From NCBI RefSeq assembly GCF_900170025.1, contig NZ_FWEX01000006.1, forward strand, positions 2,881,236 through 2,945,235: a stretch of DNA of 64,000 nucleotides. The letters run 5' to 3'. The position numbers and the translations under genes are program-made. Shown here piece by piece: positions 8,488 through 17,328 of the stretch. How positions within the stretch are numbered: position 1 is the stretch's first letter; each line of letters begins with the position of its first letter. This stretch comes from Nitrospira sp. ND1 (GTDB lineage: Bacteria; Nitrospirota; Nitrospiria; Nitrospirales; Nitrospiraceae). A model generated the notes under the pieces. It was not told where the DNA came from. It saw only the letters and a list, made by a program, of their open reading frames with translations, and searched no databases.

Positions 8488-10359
8488 TCAGGGTTTGTCG
8501 GTCGCGGGTATCGTAGGTGGTCTTGTAAGTACCGCGTCCATCCCCTTGTCGGGGACTCGTAGTGCAGGGAACACTTGCGGTTGTTGTTCCTGCTTGAAGG
8601 TATTGCGAGCTGCCGTCGGGATCTTTCGGGTGAGGTAATCCGTGACCTCGCCGATCGTCACCTCTCCGTTCCGATTGAGATCCGCTTCGCCACGAAGGCC
8701 TCGCAAGAGGTAATAGGTGAACAAACCATGGCGCAACGTATCGGATTCCAGGCTTTTTCCGAAACCCGTGGTGCCGATCAGGTGTAGTACCTTTCCGCTC
8801 GTGCCCGTCCATTTCGGTGCCGCGACCTTCGATCGTCCCTCACCGCCGTTTTTGAGAACGGTCCCGTCGAATACGAACAGGATTTGCTTCGCCTTCAATC
8901 GTTCCAGTGCCGCCTCCAGATCTTTCAGCGGATACAGGCGGGAGGTTGATCCCAGGGAGCCATCGTAGGGAATCAGAAAGGTGTCTCCGGTCGGCGAGAC
9001 GACAGCCTGCCCGGCGAAGTACACCGTGACGAGGGAGTCCTGCGTGAGTTTTGATGGAAGCCAATCGAGCAACGCTTCCTCAATATCGGGGCGTAAGGCG
9101 CTCCAGTCTTGCAACAACCGCACGTTATTCTTGGGCACCCCCCCAAGCGCTTGTAAATAGGTCGCGACCATTTCGGCATCCAGGGCGGCGTATTTGCGCC
9201 CGCCGATGTGCTGTTCGCGATAGCTGCTGATGCCGATGGACACCAGATAGTCGCCGGATCGCTGTCCCCCCGTCGTCGGAGCGGGAACTTGATCCACATC
9301 GTCGGTAGTGATGCCGGTCGGCCGTACCGAGGCCAGCAGCGTCTGAGGTGCGGGGACGGGTTGTCCGGTTCCGCTTGCCAGGGAGACCTGAAATTCAGCC
9401 TGCTGCGGGTACAGCGATTGCGGCAGGGTGGCGATGAACTCGAGGGACTTGGAGCCGCCTGTCTCGATGGTGCCCGTGGATAATTTCGTAGCCGGGAATT
9501 GTGCGATCAACGCCGGTGGGCCGGTGAGCTGAACAGTCATGGGCTGCACCGCCTGGGAGCCGGTGTTGACGATGTCGACCCGTACGCGGATCCGTTCGCC
9601 GCCTTCGAGAATTAAGTTGCTGTTTTCATCGAGAAGGGTGGCTTTAAATGACAGGGGGGATGCCATCGTGGTGGTCGAGTTGGCAGGGACGATGCCAGCC
9701 GGTTTCTGGGCGGCCTCGGTAGGCACGACGGAAGCGGGTGGGGCCGCGGCCGTTGCAGCATGCGTGGGGTCAAGCAGCACACGTGCTTCCTGCATGAACT
9801 GCGTGGCCAGCACGGTGGACGCGTCCTGAAGCAGGGGATCAACGATGTAGTCACAGCGTTGCTGGGTGAGCTCAAGCTGCAGCCGCTCCTTGCGTGTGGA
9901 TTGCAAGGGCCGCTCGGCCAGCGGTGTACCGGCTGCATCAAAGAACTCTGCGAGGACATCCAGGCTGAGTTCGGCGGGGGCACGGTCATAGAGCGCATCG
10001 GGTTGAATCTTGAATCGAGGGTCCAGCATGCGTATCCGCACCGTCACGTCCGGTTTTCCGGCGCTGTCATGACTGCCGGGAAGCACTACGGCGCGAAACG
10101 TCTGATGGGCGGCTTGTATCAGCATGTCTTCTACGGTCGGACCGATAGAAAACGGCCGGATCCGGCCGCAGCCGTCGATGTATTCGGTCTTGGCGGCGGA
10201 CAGCGACGGGTCAACGTCCATTTGAATGGTGAGGGGGACCGGAGGGCCGAGGTCCGGCAGGGCCTGGCGAGCAAAGCGGGACTTGATACTTTCGCAGCCT
10301 GCGGAAGCCAGCAGAGGTATTAAGAGCATTCCAAGAATGAGTGCGCGGTGCGTCTTCAA
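8488..10359 (-). CDS. Lipoprotein with Ig-like and inactive caspase-like domain
   Basis: A 623-residue protein read from TTG 10359, which lies eight bases after GGAGG. Starts further upstream would run into the divergent gene. A lipobox (ASAGC, Cys22) predicts membrane anchoring. Residues about 40-200 are unrecognised, 236-346 look like an Ig-like beta domain, and 366-580 fold as peptidase C14 (SGDYLVSIGISSYREQHIGG, VTVYFAG, FLIPYDGS, ILFVFDGT). The catalytic His position is Gln451 (YFAGQ, where YFSGHG is usual) and the Cys position is Thr500 (FDGT, where DxC is usual), so it should not cleave. A canonical EF-hand loop follows at 560-571 (DLNRNGEVTIGE). I infer a calcium-responsive binding or scaffold role. 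The C-terminal tail is short. Confidence 0.8.
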   Translation of the reverse strand: MKTHRALILGMLLIPLLASAGCESIKSRFARQALPDLGPPVPLTIQMDVDPSLSAAKTEYIDGCGRIRPFSIGPTVEDMLIQAAHQTFRAVVLPGSHDSAGKPDVTVRIRMLDPRFKIQPDALYDRAPAELSLDVLAEFFDAAGTPLAERPLQSTRKERLQLELTQQRCDYIVDPLLQDASTVLATQFMQEARVLLDPTHAATAAAPPASVVPTEAAQKPAGIVPANSTTTMASPLSFKATLLDENSNLILEGGERIRVRVDIVNTGSQAVQPMTVQLTGPPALIAQFPATKLSTGTIETGGSKSLEFIATLPQSLYPQQAEFQVSLASGTGQPVPAPQTLLASVRPTGITTDDVDQVPAPTTGGQRSGDYLVSIGISSYREQHIGGRKYAALDAEMVATYLQALGGVPKNNVRLLQDWSALRPDIEEALLDWLPSKLTQDSLVTVYFAGQAVVSPTGDTFLIPYDGSLGSTSRLYPLKDLEAALERLKAKQILFVFDGTVLKNGGEGRSKVAAPKWTGTSGKVLHLIGTTGFGKSLESDTLRHGLFTYYLLRGLRGEADLNRNGEVTIGEVTDYLTRKIPTAARNTFKQEQQPQVFPALRVPDKGMDAVLTRPPTIPATDKP

Positions 10360-10518
10360 GCCGAGGCCTCCTCTACGCCGGATTTTGAAGCAGGAACGGT
10401 ACAGGAAAGGAGGGGGCATTGCAACCGAATGCCGGTGCGGCTTGCGACGCGTACAGGCCTCGTTTATTCTACCGCCGCTTGTGTGTCGGATCATGACCGG
10501 AAGGGAGGCTGATTCATC

Positions 10519-12252
10519 GTGATGGTGTTGGGCCTTTCCAATATGAGAGATGCGGCGGCGGCGCTCGTTTCTGACGGTCGCATTGTGGCGGCGGCGGAAG
10601 AGGAGCGTTTCGTTCGCCGGAAGCACGTGACGGCGCTGCCGGTGCAGGCGATGTGCTATTGCCTGCATGAGGCCGGAGTCGCACTTCGCGATGTCGAAGC
10701 CATTGCCGTCCCTTGGAAATATTGGCAGGTCGGGCGGCGCGCGAGGCTCGCCCTGACGGCGATGATACGGTCCCCGCAACTGTTTCGAGTGAAAGGGACT
10801 CGCTCATTGGAGCGAGTCAGCCGGGAGTGGCTGGAACTGTTCCGATTGCGGGAGGAACTGACGAGGCGCGTGGATGCGGGCGTCATCCAACCGGTCTTTC
10901 TCGATCACCATGTGTGCCATGCCGCCAGTTCGTTCCTGGTGTCGCCCTTCGAGCGGTCGGCGATTCTCGTGGTGGATGGCGCGTCTGAAGCCGATACCAC
11001 CCTGATGGCGACAGGTGAGGGGAGTCGGATCACCGTGCTGGATCGCACCCCGCTTCCCCATTCGCTCGGGCAGTTCTATGCGGCGATGACGGCCTTTCTC
11101 GGGTTTCGCCCCGACCAAGACGAATACATTGTGATGGGCCTGGCGTCCTCCGGGGAGCCGACGTTTGCTCCCGCCTTGCGTCAGAACATTGTGCGACTAC
11201 TGTCCCGAGGTCGATTTGAAGTGAATGTCCGACTGCTTGATTTTCATCTCGCCAGAGCCGGCTTCTTTGTGGAGGGATTCGTTCGCCTGTTCGGCGCGCC
11301 GCGGCGTTCGACGGATGAAATCACCCAACGGCACCGCGATCTGGCTGCCAGTGCCCAGGTGGTTCTGGAGGAAACGTTGTTGCATCTCGGCCGCCACTTG
11401 CGCTCCCTCACGCAGGCTGAGTCGCTTTGTCTGGCAGGCGGGGTTGCCTATAACTGTGTGGCCAATGGGCGGCTGCGCGCCGAACTCGGGTTTAAGGAGG
11501 TCTATGTGCCGCCGGCCGCAGGCGATTCGGGTGCGGCGCTTGGGGCGGCCTTGTGGTGGACGGCGAGGCGTGAAGGAGAGGCGGGAAGGTGTCGCTTGCC
11601 CGATGCGTATCTGGGGCCACAATTCGATGAAGCTGCTTGTCGGGCAGCGCTGTCGCAAGCAGGCCTGCTGGCCGAGTCCCTGACGGATGCTCAGCTCTAC
11701 GAGCGGGTTGCCGCCGAGCTGACACGGGGGCGTCTCGTTTTCTGGTATCAAGGCCGGATGGAGTGGGGGCCTCGCGCGCTGGGGAATCGCAGCCTCCTGG
11801 CAGATCCGCGGCGGGAAGACATGCGGGAGTTGATCAACAGCAAAGTAAAATGCCGGGAGTCGTTTCGACCCTTCGCTCCCTCGGTACTGGCTGATCGGGC
11901 CCAGGAGTTCTTTGAACTGCCGGCACCATCGCCCTACATGCAGTTCACCGTGCGGGTGAAGGCCTCGGCGAAAGGACTCCTTCCGGCCGTCACGCACGTC
12001 GATGGAACGGCCCGGGTTCAGACGGTGACGCGTGAAACCAATCAGCGGTTTTATGATCTTCTGGCAGCGTTCGGGCGACTTACGGGTGTCCCGGTGCTGC
12101 TGAATACGTCGTTCAATGTGCAGGAGCCGATCGTCTGTACGCCCGAAGATGCGGTGCGCTGCTTCCAGCGGACTCAGGTGGAGTGGTTAGTCCTCGGCAA
12201 TCTACTGGTGGGCAGATCATCTCCACCGGCCATCTCGAATCATGCCTGCTGA
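10519..12252 (+). CDS. NodU/CmcH-family carbamoyltransferase
   Basis: A 577-residue O-carbamoyltransferase. The N-terminal Kae1-like domain has GLSNMRDAAAALVSDGRIVAA and AAAEEERFVRRKH, then LDHHVCHAASSF (iron and carbamoyl-adenylate site) and LAGGVAYNCVANGRL. The C-terminal YrdC-related domain has GRMEWGPRALGNRSLLADPR and VLLNTSFNVQEPIV. These enzymes move carbamoyl phosphate onto hydroxyl groups of sugars or natural products. The next gene, a polytopic membrane protein, overlaps by 11 bases, and a glycosyltransferase lies convergent, so a glycan or glycolipid acceptor is plausible. GTG 10519 follows AAGGGAGG; ATG 10522 is the alternative start. Confidence 0.9.
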   Translation: MMVLGLSNMRDAAAALVSDGRIVAAAEEERFVRRKHVTALPVQAMCYCLHEAGVALRDVEAIAVPWKYWQVGRRARLALTAMIRSPQLFRVKGTRSLERVSREWLELFRLREELTRRVDAGVIQPVFLDHHVCHAASSFLVSPFERSAILVVDGASEADTTLMATGEGSRITVLDRTPLPHSLGQFYAAMTAFLGFRPDQDEYIVMGLASSGEPTFAPALRQNIVRLLSRGRFEVNVRLLDFHLARAGFFVEGFVRLFGAPRRSTDEITQRHRDLAASAQVVLEETLLHLGRHLRSLTQAESLCLAGGVAYNCVANGRLRAELGFKEVYVPPAAGDSGAALGAALWWTARREGEAGRCRLPDAYLGPQFDEAACRAALSQAGLLAESLTDAQLYERVAAELTRGRLVFWYQGRMEWGPRALGNRSLLADPRREDMRELINSKVKCRESFRPFAPSVLADRAQEFFELPAPSPYMQFTVRVKASAKGLLPAVTHVDGTARVQTVTRETNQRFYDLLAAFGRLTGVPVLLNTSFNVQEPIVCTPEDAVRCFQRTQVEWLVLGNLLVGRSSPPAISNHAC

Positions 12253-13783
12253 ACCGGTTCGTTTTTCAGATCCTTCCCCTCATCGCCTGATCGTTCTCTT
12301 GCTCGATTGTCTTTTGGTCGGCTTCATTCTGAATCTCACGCTGCAGCCGCTGGTAGAGCCGGACCTGGGATGGCATCTGCGCGCCGGGCTGGATTTGATC
12401 GCCCAGGGCTGGCGGTTGCCGGAGACCGATCCCTACTCCCACACCATGCCGGATTGGCATTGGATCGAGCATGCCTGGTTGACCGATGGCCTGCTGGCGG
12501 TGATCTACCGTGTGATGGACCCGTTGAGTGGTCTGGGTCTGATCCTGTTCTTTAGTGGCGTGACGGCGCTCGCCTGGTGGGTGGCAGCATCGCAGGCCAG
12601 AGTGCATCGGACGTATCGCTTGGTGGCCATGGTGGCGAGCCTTTGGGTGGCATTACCCTTTCTAGGCGCGCGCACGCAACTGGTCAGTCTGCTCGGCGTC
12701 GCGATTCTGTTGTGGGGATGGGGCCGCGTTCAGGCTGGACAGCGGGCATGGGTCTGGGGACTGCCCCCGTTGCTCCTGCTTTGGGCGAACCTGCATGGCG
12801 GGTTTACGGCGGGACTTTTTTTGTCCGGTGTGTTGTTGTGCCTCTCCTTCATGATGAGGATAGGCGCCGGACGGCCGACGGTCGCGGCATCGCTCGATGA
12901 GCCGGTCCTCAGTTGGGACGATCTTCGCCGCTGTGCGCTGGCGCTGGGCATTGCGGTGGCGGTTACCTTCCTGAATCCTTATGGATGGCGTCTTTACCAG
13001 GAGATTTATGAGTCCCTGACCGATCGGTTCATGATTGAGACGTTACGGGAATGGCAGCCGGTGTCTTTCCAGGGGTGGGCGGGGAAGGCCTACGGGATGT
13101 ATCTGGCCGGGCTGGCGTGCTTGATGGCCGGATGGTATCGCCGGGTAGAACCGGTTCGATGGGCCCTGCTGCTGCTCATGTTGGGGTTGTCGTTGCGGCA
13201 TTGGCGGAACGTCACCCTGTTCCTGATCGTGAGCCTCCCGCTGGTGGCGGAGTTGCTCGCACTTGCGGTGGCCTCGTGCGTTCGGTGGGTACCGATTCTG
13301 AGGACGCACGCTGCGGCGGCTCTGCTCTTGTTGACCATGGGGACGGCCGGTGCCCTCTCTGCTTTGGGGAGCGAACATCTGGAGCATGTCTGGTTATCGG
13401 GGAAGTCGCCTGACGTGTATCTGGAACAGACGGAATATCCGATTGAAGCGGTGCGATGGATCCGGAGCCATCGGCAGGATGTGGGAACCAGGCTCTATAA
13501 CGATTACGGATACGGCGGGTTTCTGCTCTGGCACTTTCCCGGTGAGAAAATATTCATCGATGGTCGTATGCCGGCCTGGCGAATCGGCGACCGGCGCATC
13601 TTTCAGGATTATGCAGACCTGAATCGCGAGGACGCACCACGTTTGGCGGTGCTGGATCGGTACGCAGTCGATTGGGGGCTGCTCCAGCGGGGCAGCGCGC
13701 TTGCGCTGGCCTTGGAGGCGCATCACGCCTGGGAGAGGATCTATGCCGATGCCAAGGTGGTGATCGTGCGACGAAAGGGATGA
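12242..13783 (+). CDS. Polytopic membrane protein, GT-C glycosyltransferase-like
   Basis: A 513-residue protein with about ten to eleven hydrophobic segments between residues 15 and 375 and a C-terminal soluble domain of about 130 residues. An early acidic pair in the first outer loop (QPLVEPDLGWHLRAGLD) and a large C-terminal periplasmic domain resemble GT-C-fold lipid-linked sugar transferases. The soluble part (VRWIRSHRQDVGTRLYNDYG, then FIDGRMPAWRIG) is a block I associate with this family. The start lies inside the end of the carbamoyltransferase gene (11-base overlap), so they are co-translated. The donor and acceptor cannot be read from the sequence. Confidence 0.7.
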   Translation: MPAEPVRFSDPSPHRLIVLLLDCLLVGFILNLTLQPLVEPDLGWHLRAGLDLIAQGWRLPETDPYSHTMPDWHWIEHAWLTDGLLAVIYRVMDPLSGLGLILFFSGVTALAWWVAASQARVHRTYRLVAMVASLWVALPFLGARTQLVSLLGVAILLWGWGRVQAGQRAWVWGLPPLLLLWANLHGGFTAGLFLSGVLLCLSFMMRIGAGRPTVAASLDEPVLSWDDLRRCALALGIAVAVTFLNPYGWRLYQEIYESLTDRFMIETLREWQPVSFQGWAGKAYGMYLAGLACLMAGWYRRVEPVRWALLLLMLGLSLRHWRNVTLFLIVSLPLVAELLALAVASCVRWVPILRTHAAAALLLLTMGTAGALSALGSEHLEHVWLSGKSPDVYLEQTEYPIEAVRWIRSHRQDVGTRLYNDYGYGGFLLWHFPGEKIFIDGRMPAWRIGDRRIFQDYADLNREDAPRLAVLDRYAVDWGLLQRGSALALALEAHHAWERIYADAKVVIVRRKG

Positions 13784-13800
13784 TCAGTTGGACGGGTCTG

Positions 13801-14616
13801 CTAAAAATGGGTGGGTTCGACGGAAGCTAAGGCGGGTTCGACGGTGCTCGGTGCGGGACGAATAAGGGGCTCGTATAACCCTTGCTCGTCACGTTTCCGG
13901 ATGGCCAGGAGTTCTTGCAGCATGACGAGTCCGTCGCGCCAGGGGTGGACTTTCGAGCCCGGCTGGTCGACCCAATTGATCGGGACTTCCGCAAGCCGGT
14001 AGCCGCGCTGTCGCGCGACGTAGAGCAGCTCCAGGTCGAACGCATAGCCGTCGACACAGGCGACTGAAAACAAATCTTGAGCGATCGATCCACGAAACAG
14101 CTTGAATCCGCATTGAGTGTCGGTGATATCGCGAAGACCCAGGCGCTGCACGATGTTGTTGAAGACGGTTCCCAACAGGCTTCGATGCCACCGTGCCCGG
14201 ACGGTGAAGGCGGGATCTTGGGACGCCAACGCCCGTGATCCGATGGCGAGATCCGCTCCTGCCAGAAGCGCCGATTCCAGCCGTGCCAGTTCTTCGATCG
14301 GTGTGGCCCCATCCGCGTCCGCAAACAATTGATACGTGCCCCGCGCGGCCTGCATGCCACGGCGGACGGCCGCGCCCTTGCCCATATTGCTGGTCAATCG
14401 AATGAGTCGCAGGTGCGGGCAGCGATGGGCCACCGACTCGACGGCCTGCGCGGTCTGGTCGTGGCTGCCGTCATCGACGACGAGGACTTCATAGGTCCGG
14501 CCGCGCTGATCTAGGTAGGCAATGACTCGTTCCAGGCAGAGTGGAAGACGGCGCGCCTCGTTATAGGCCGGGATGATGATCGAAAGAGAAGGCGTCTGAG
14601 TCGAGCACGGTGTCAC
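13801..14616 (-). CDS. Family 2 glycosyltransferase (dolichyl/polyprenyl-phosphate type)
   Basis: A 271-residue GT2 enzyme with LSIIIPAYNEARRLPLCLER, VLVVDDGSHDQT, the nucleotide-binding NMGKGAAVRRGM and the metal site FADADGATP. DTQCGFKLFRG and VPINWVDQPGSKVHPW are typical of polyprenyl-phosphate glucosyl- or mannosyltransferases. It lacks the C-terminal membrane segments of ArnC-like members, so it should be a cytoplasmic, membrane-associated enzyme that loads a lipid carrier. A GT-C-like membrane protein ending 17 bases away (convergent) is a natural user of such a lipid-linked sugar. Confidence 0.88.
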   Translation of the reverse strand: MTPCSTQTPSLSIIIPAYNEARRLPLCLERVIAYLDQRGRTYEVLVVDDGSHDQTAQAVESVAHRCPHLRLIRLTSNMGKGAAVRRGMQAARGTYQLFADADGATPIEELARLESALLAGADLAIGSRALASQDPAFTVRARWHRSLLGTVFNNIVQRLGLRDITDTQCGFKLFRGSIAQDLFSVACVDGYAFDLELLYVARQRGYRLAEVPINWVDQPGSKVHPWRDGLVMLQELLAIRKRDEQGLYEPLIRPAPSTVEPALASVEPTHF

Positions 14617-14809
14617 GTTGGGACAGCCTCGTGTCGGAGTATGACGGGACCGATCCGTCTGTTGAAGGCGAATGGTGGCCCACGGTATCTGACCGAGGGG
14701 CGAAATGCAAGCCGTGGGTGCCGGGTCTTGACAGAGCCATCGACCGGGGGTGATCGTAATCTCACAGACTGTAGGTGCCCAGGCGTCGCTCTCTGGCCAG
14801 GAGGTTGCG

Positions 14810-15583
14810 ATGAGGCGGACACAGTGCAGGTTTATGTGGTGGGTCGGGGCGCTGTTGCTTGCCGGTTGCGCCGTGGCGACTCCACCCAGCCGGTTAAGTC
14901 AGTATGTCGCCCCTGTCGTGGCGGACGAATCAGCAAGCCCCGGGCTTCCGGTGCAGCGCCCGCTTCGAACCGCGCTGGTCGTGCTGGCCGATCGGTCGGC
15001 TCAGGAGGCTGCCCCGGGTTTGCCTGAAGAAGCTCAGGCAAGGCTGGCTGAGGCGCTCAGGGGGCAGGTCAATCGGGGCTTCCCCATCGCCATTGAACGG
15101 GTGGTGAATCTCGGTGAGATTCCGGTCGGAGCGCCTCTTCCGAATTGGATCGACCTTGCCGGGCAGCAGGGTGTGGATTTTGTCCTGGTCGTGATCCTTT
15201 CGAGTACGGAGCAGGAGTATCCGGTATCGCTGTTCCTCGGCTGGACGACCCACCTGCAGCCCGGATTCCGTCGCGACAATTGGTCCCTCGCGGAAGCAGC
15301 CTTCCTCGATGGACGAACAGGTCGGCAGCTTCTCCGTGCGGAGGGGCGAGCCATGGCGACGTTGGACAGCCCCACGGCGCCAGGGATTTCGCAGTGGTAT
15401 CCGGTGATTTATCTGCGACCGCAGAATCCGGAGCGACGCATCTGGCCGCCATCCTATGAAGGTGCCCCTGTCACGCTCCGTGTGGTGTCGATGGAGCAGG
15501 CGGCGACGCGATTGGCCGGGAATCTGCAGCGAGCCTGGGTCGAACAGCGGGAGCTGGAGTTGGCCGCGCTGCCCGGGCCATGA
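14810..15583 (+). CDS. Lipoprotein of unknown function
   Basis: A 257-residue protein starting at ATG 14810 after CCAGGAGG; the longer frame from 14750 lacks a ribosome site. A signal peptide with lipobox (LLLAGC, Cys about 20) is clear. The body holds LVVLADRSAQEAAPGLPEEA, IDLAGQQGVDFVLVVILSST and a region mentioning no known catalytic motif; it resembles lipoproteins that assemble with secretion or surface complexes only in general layout. I do not recognise the family. It stands alone between a divergent glycosyltransferase and htrA. Confidence 0.75.
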   Translation: MRRTQCRFMWWVGALLLAGCAVATPPSRLSQYVAPVVADESASPGLPVQRPLRTALVVLADRSAQEAAPGLPEEAQARLAEALRGQVNRGFPIAIERVVNLGEIPVGAPLPNWIDLAGQQGVDFVLVVILSSTEQEYPVSLFLGWTTHLQPGFRRDNWSLAEAAFLDGRTGRQLLRAEGRAMATLDSPTAPGISQWYPVIYLRPQNPERRIWPPSYEGAPVTLRVVSMEQAATRLAGNLQRAWVEQRELELAALPGP

Positions 15584-15622
15584 CTCCTGTCCACCGGAGC
15601 AACGGGCCCTGCTTTTTCCTCT

Positions 15623-15652
15623 TTGAAGGCGATTCTGTGATTAGTGTAGAAT
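15623..15652 (+). promoter_or_regulatory. Possible sigma-70-type promoter of the HtrA gene
   Basis: TTGAAG at 15623-15628 and TAGAAT at 15647-15652 with an 18-base spacer, 60 bases before the HtrA start codon. Both boxes deviate from consensus at one or two positions. Confidence 0.45.
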
Positions 15653-15712
15653 GATTCGTTCACGATGGCGCGGAGGATGGTCCCTCATTTTCAGGCTTCC
15701 AGAGGAGTACAC

Positions 15713-17248
15713 ATGACGTATCGACATCGGCGCAGGAAAGTGTTGTCCGTACTGGCAGGGATCCCTATGATTGCTGCCACGCTTTTAGTCGGCGGAATGC
15801 AGCCCGGGTCTCAGGCTCGGGCGGCGGGTGTCCCCCCGGCGTTTGCGCAGGGATTCTCAGAAATCGTCAAGGCGGTCACGCCTGCGGTCGTCAACATTGC
15901 CGTTACCGGTGGAGGGGAAGGCCGTCGCGAAGGTCGTCGCCAGCTTCCTCCGGGCGGACCATTCGGTGGCCCGCCTCCTGGACCCGGTGATGAGCCGCCA
16001 GGCATGGAACCGCCAGGTGGTCCCGGTGGACCTCCAGGCCCTCCGGGTGGTGGCCCCCATCGCCCCGAGCAGAGTGCCGGATCCGGTGTGGTCCTCGATT
16101 CGAACGGGTATATCGTCACGAATAACCACGTGGTCGAAGGCGCGACCCAAATCACCGTGACCCTGTCGGACCGTCGTGAGTTTCCAGCCAAGATCATCGG
16201 AACCGATCCCAAGACGGACTTGGCCATCATCAAGATTGAAGCCAAAGATCTCGCGTCCATGAAGTGGGCCGACTATGATGAACTGCATGTCGGGGACCTG
16301 GTGCTCGCAGTGGGCAGCCCGTTCGGGCTGAGCTCCACCGTGACCCTGGGCATTATCAGCGCACTGGGACGCGGGAACGTGGGCATTGCCGATTACGAGG
16401 ACTTTATTCAAACCGATGCGGCCATCAATCCGGGGAATTCCGGCGGCGCCCTGGTCAACATGGAGGGCAAGTTGATCGGCATTAACACGGCGATCTTTTC
16501 CCGCACCGGCGGATCCGAGGGTATCGGCTTTGCCATTCCGAGCAGCATCGCGACCGATATCGTTGAGAGTTTGACGAAGACAGGTAAAGTGGTGCGCGGC
16601 TGGATGGGCGTGGCCATTCAGGAGATTACCCCGGCGTTGGCAAAATCCTTCAAGTTGCCGGAGCAGCGCAAAGGCGTGCTCATCAGCGACGTGAACGAGA
16701 ATGGCCCCTCTCATTCGGCCGGCATGCGGCGCGGCGATGTGGTCATTGCCTTCAATGGTAAAGAGGTACAGAGCGTCAGCCAATTGCGGAACCTCGTGGC
16801 GCGTATGGCTGTCGGCAAGGACGCCGACATCAAGATTTTGCGCGAAGGGAAAGAGCAGAGCTTGAAGGTGAAGGTGGCTGAGCGGCCGTCGGACGAAGTG
16901 CTCGCGAAGAGGGAGCCGGGTCCTACCGCCCCTCAGACCGAGACCGTGAAACCGCCGGACAATGTCTTGGCGTCCTTGCGCGTTCAGATGCTCGATGCCG
17001 CGATGCAGAGCCAGCTGAATATTCCTGCAAAAACCAGCGGCGTGGTGGTCAGTTCGGTTGAGGCCGGCAGCGCCGCCGAGTCTGCAGGGTTGCAGCGTGG
17101 CGATGTGATTCAAGAGGTCAATCACGAAGTGGTCAAGAGCCTTGAGGATTACCAAAAGGCATCGGCCAAGGTGAAGAAAGACGAAATGGTTGTGCTCTTG
17201 CTGAGTCGGCAGGGGAACAATCTGTTCGTAGCCGTCAACCCGAAATAG
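15713..17248 (+). CDS. HtrA/DegP-type periplasmic serine protease
   Basis: A 511-residue protease-chaperone starting at ATG 15713 after AGAGGAG. A signal or anchor segment spans about 10-38. The trypsin-like domain has the triad His139 (TNNHVVEGA), Asp169 (DPKTDLAII) and Ser243 (NPGNSGGALVN). Two PDZ domains follow (about 295-390 and 415-505). An unusual Pro/Gly-rich insertion at about 66-117, with collagen-like GGP and GPP steps, sits in the region of the regulatory LA loop. Periplasmic quality control is the expected role. It is followed by a hairpin repeat and tatC. Confidence 0.93.
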   Translation: MTYRHRRRKVLSVLAGIPMIAATLLVGGMQPGSQARAAGVPPAFAQGFSEIVKAVTPAVVNIAVTGGGEGRREGRRQLPPGGPFGGPPPGPGDEPPGMEPPGGPGGPPGPPGGGPHRPEQSAGSGVVLDSNGYIVTNNHVVEGATQITVTLSDRREFPAKIIGTDPKTDLAIIKIEAKDLASMKWADYDELHVGDLVLAVGSPFGLSSTVTLGIISALGRGNVGIADYEDFIQTDAAINPGNSGGALVNMEGKLIGINTAIFSRTGGSEGIGFAIPSSIATDIVESLTKTGKVVRGWMGVAIQEITPALAKSFKLPEQRKGVLISDVNENGPSHSAGMRRGDVVIAFNGKEVQSVSQLRNLVARMAVGKDADIKILREGKEQSLKVKVAERPSDEVLAKREPGPTAPQTETVKPPDNVLASLRVQMLDAAMQSQLNIPAKTSGVVVSSVEAGSAAESAGLQRGDVIQEVNHEVVKSLEDYQKASAKVKKDEMVVLLLSRQGNNLFVAVNPK

Positions 17249-17263
17249 ACAGCAACCAGCGGA

Positions 17264-17307
17264 CAGCTTTCAGCTATCAGGCCAATTCCGGCTGATGGCT
17301 GAAGGCC
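17264..17307. repeat. Imperfect hairpin, possible dispersed repeat
   Basis: TTTCAGCTATCAGGCC pairs across AATTCC with GGCTGATGGCTGAA, giving a 14-pair stem with one wobble and one bulge, between htrA and tatC. No T-run follows, so it looks more like a REP-type element than an intrinsic terminator. Words such as TTCAGCTATCAG occur as dispersed repeats in some genomes, but whether it recurs cannot be tested in this window. Confidence 0.45.
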
Positions 17308-17328
17308 TCCTGCTGAAAGCGATTTTGA

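Noticed and set aside
17249..17328. Intrinsic terminator between htrA and tatC
   Set aside because: The hairpin there has no T-run, so I list it as a repeat instead.
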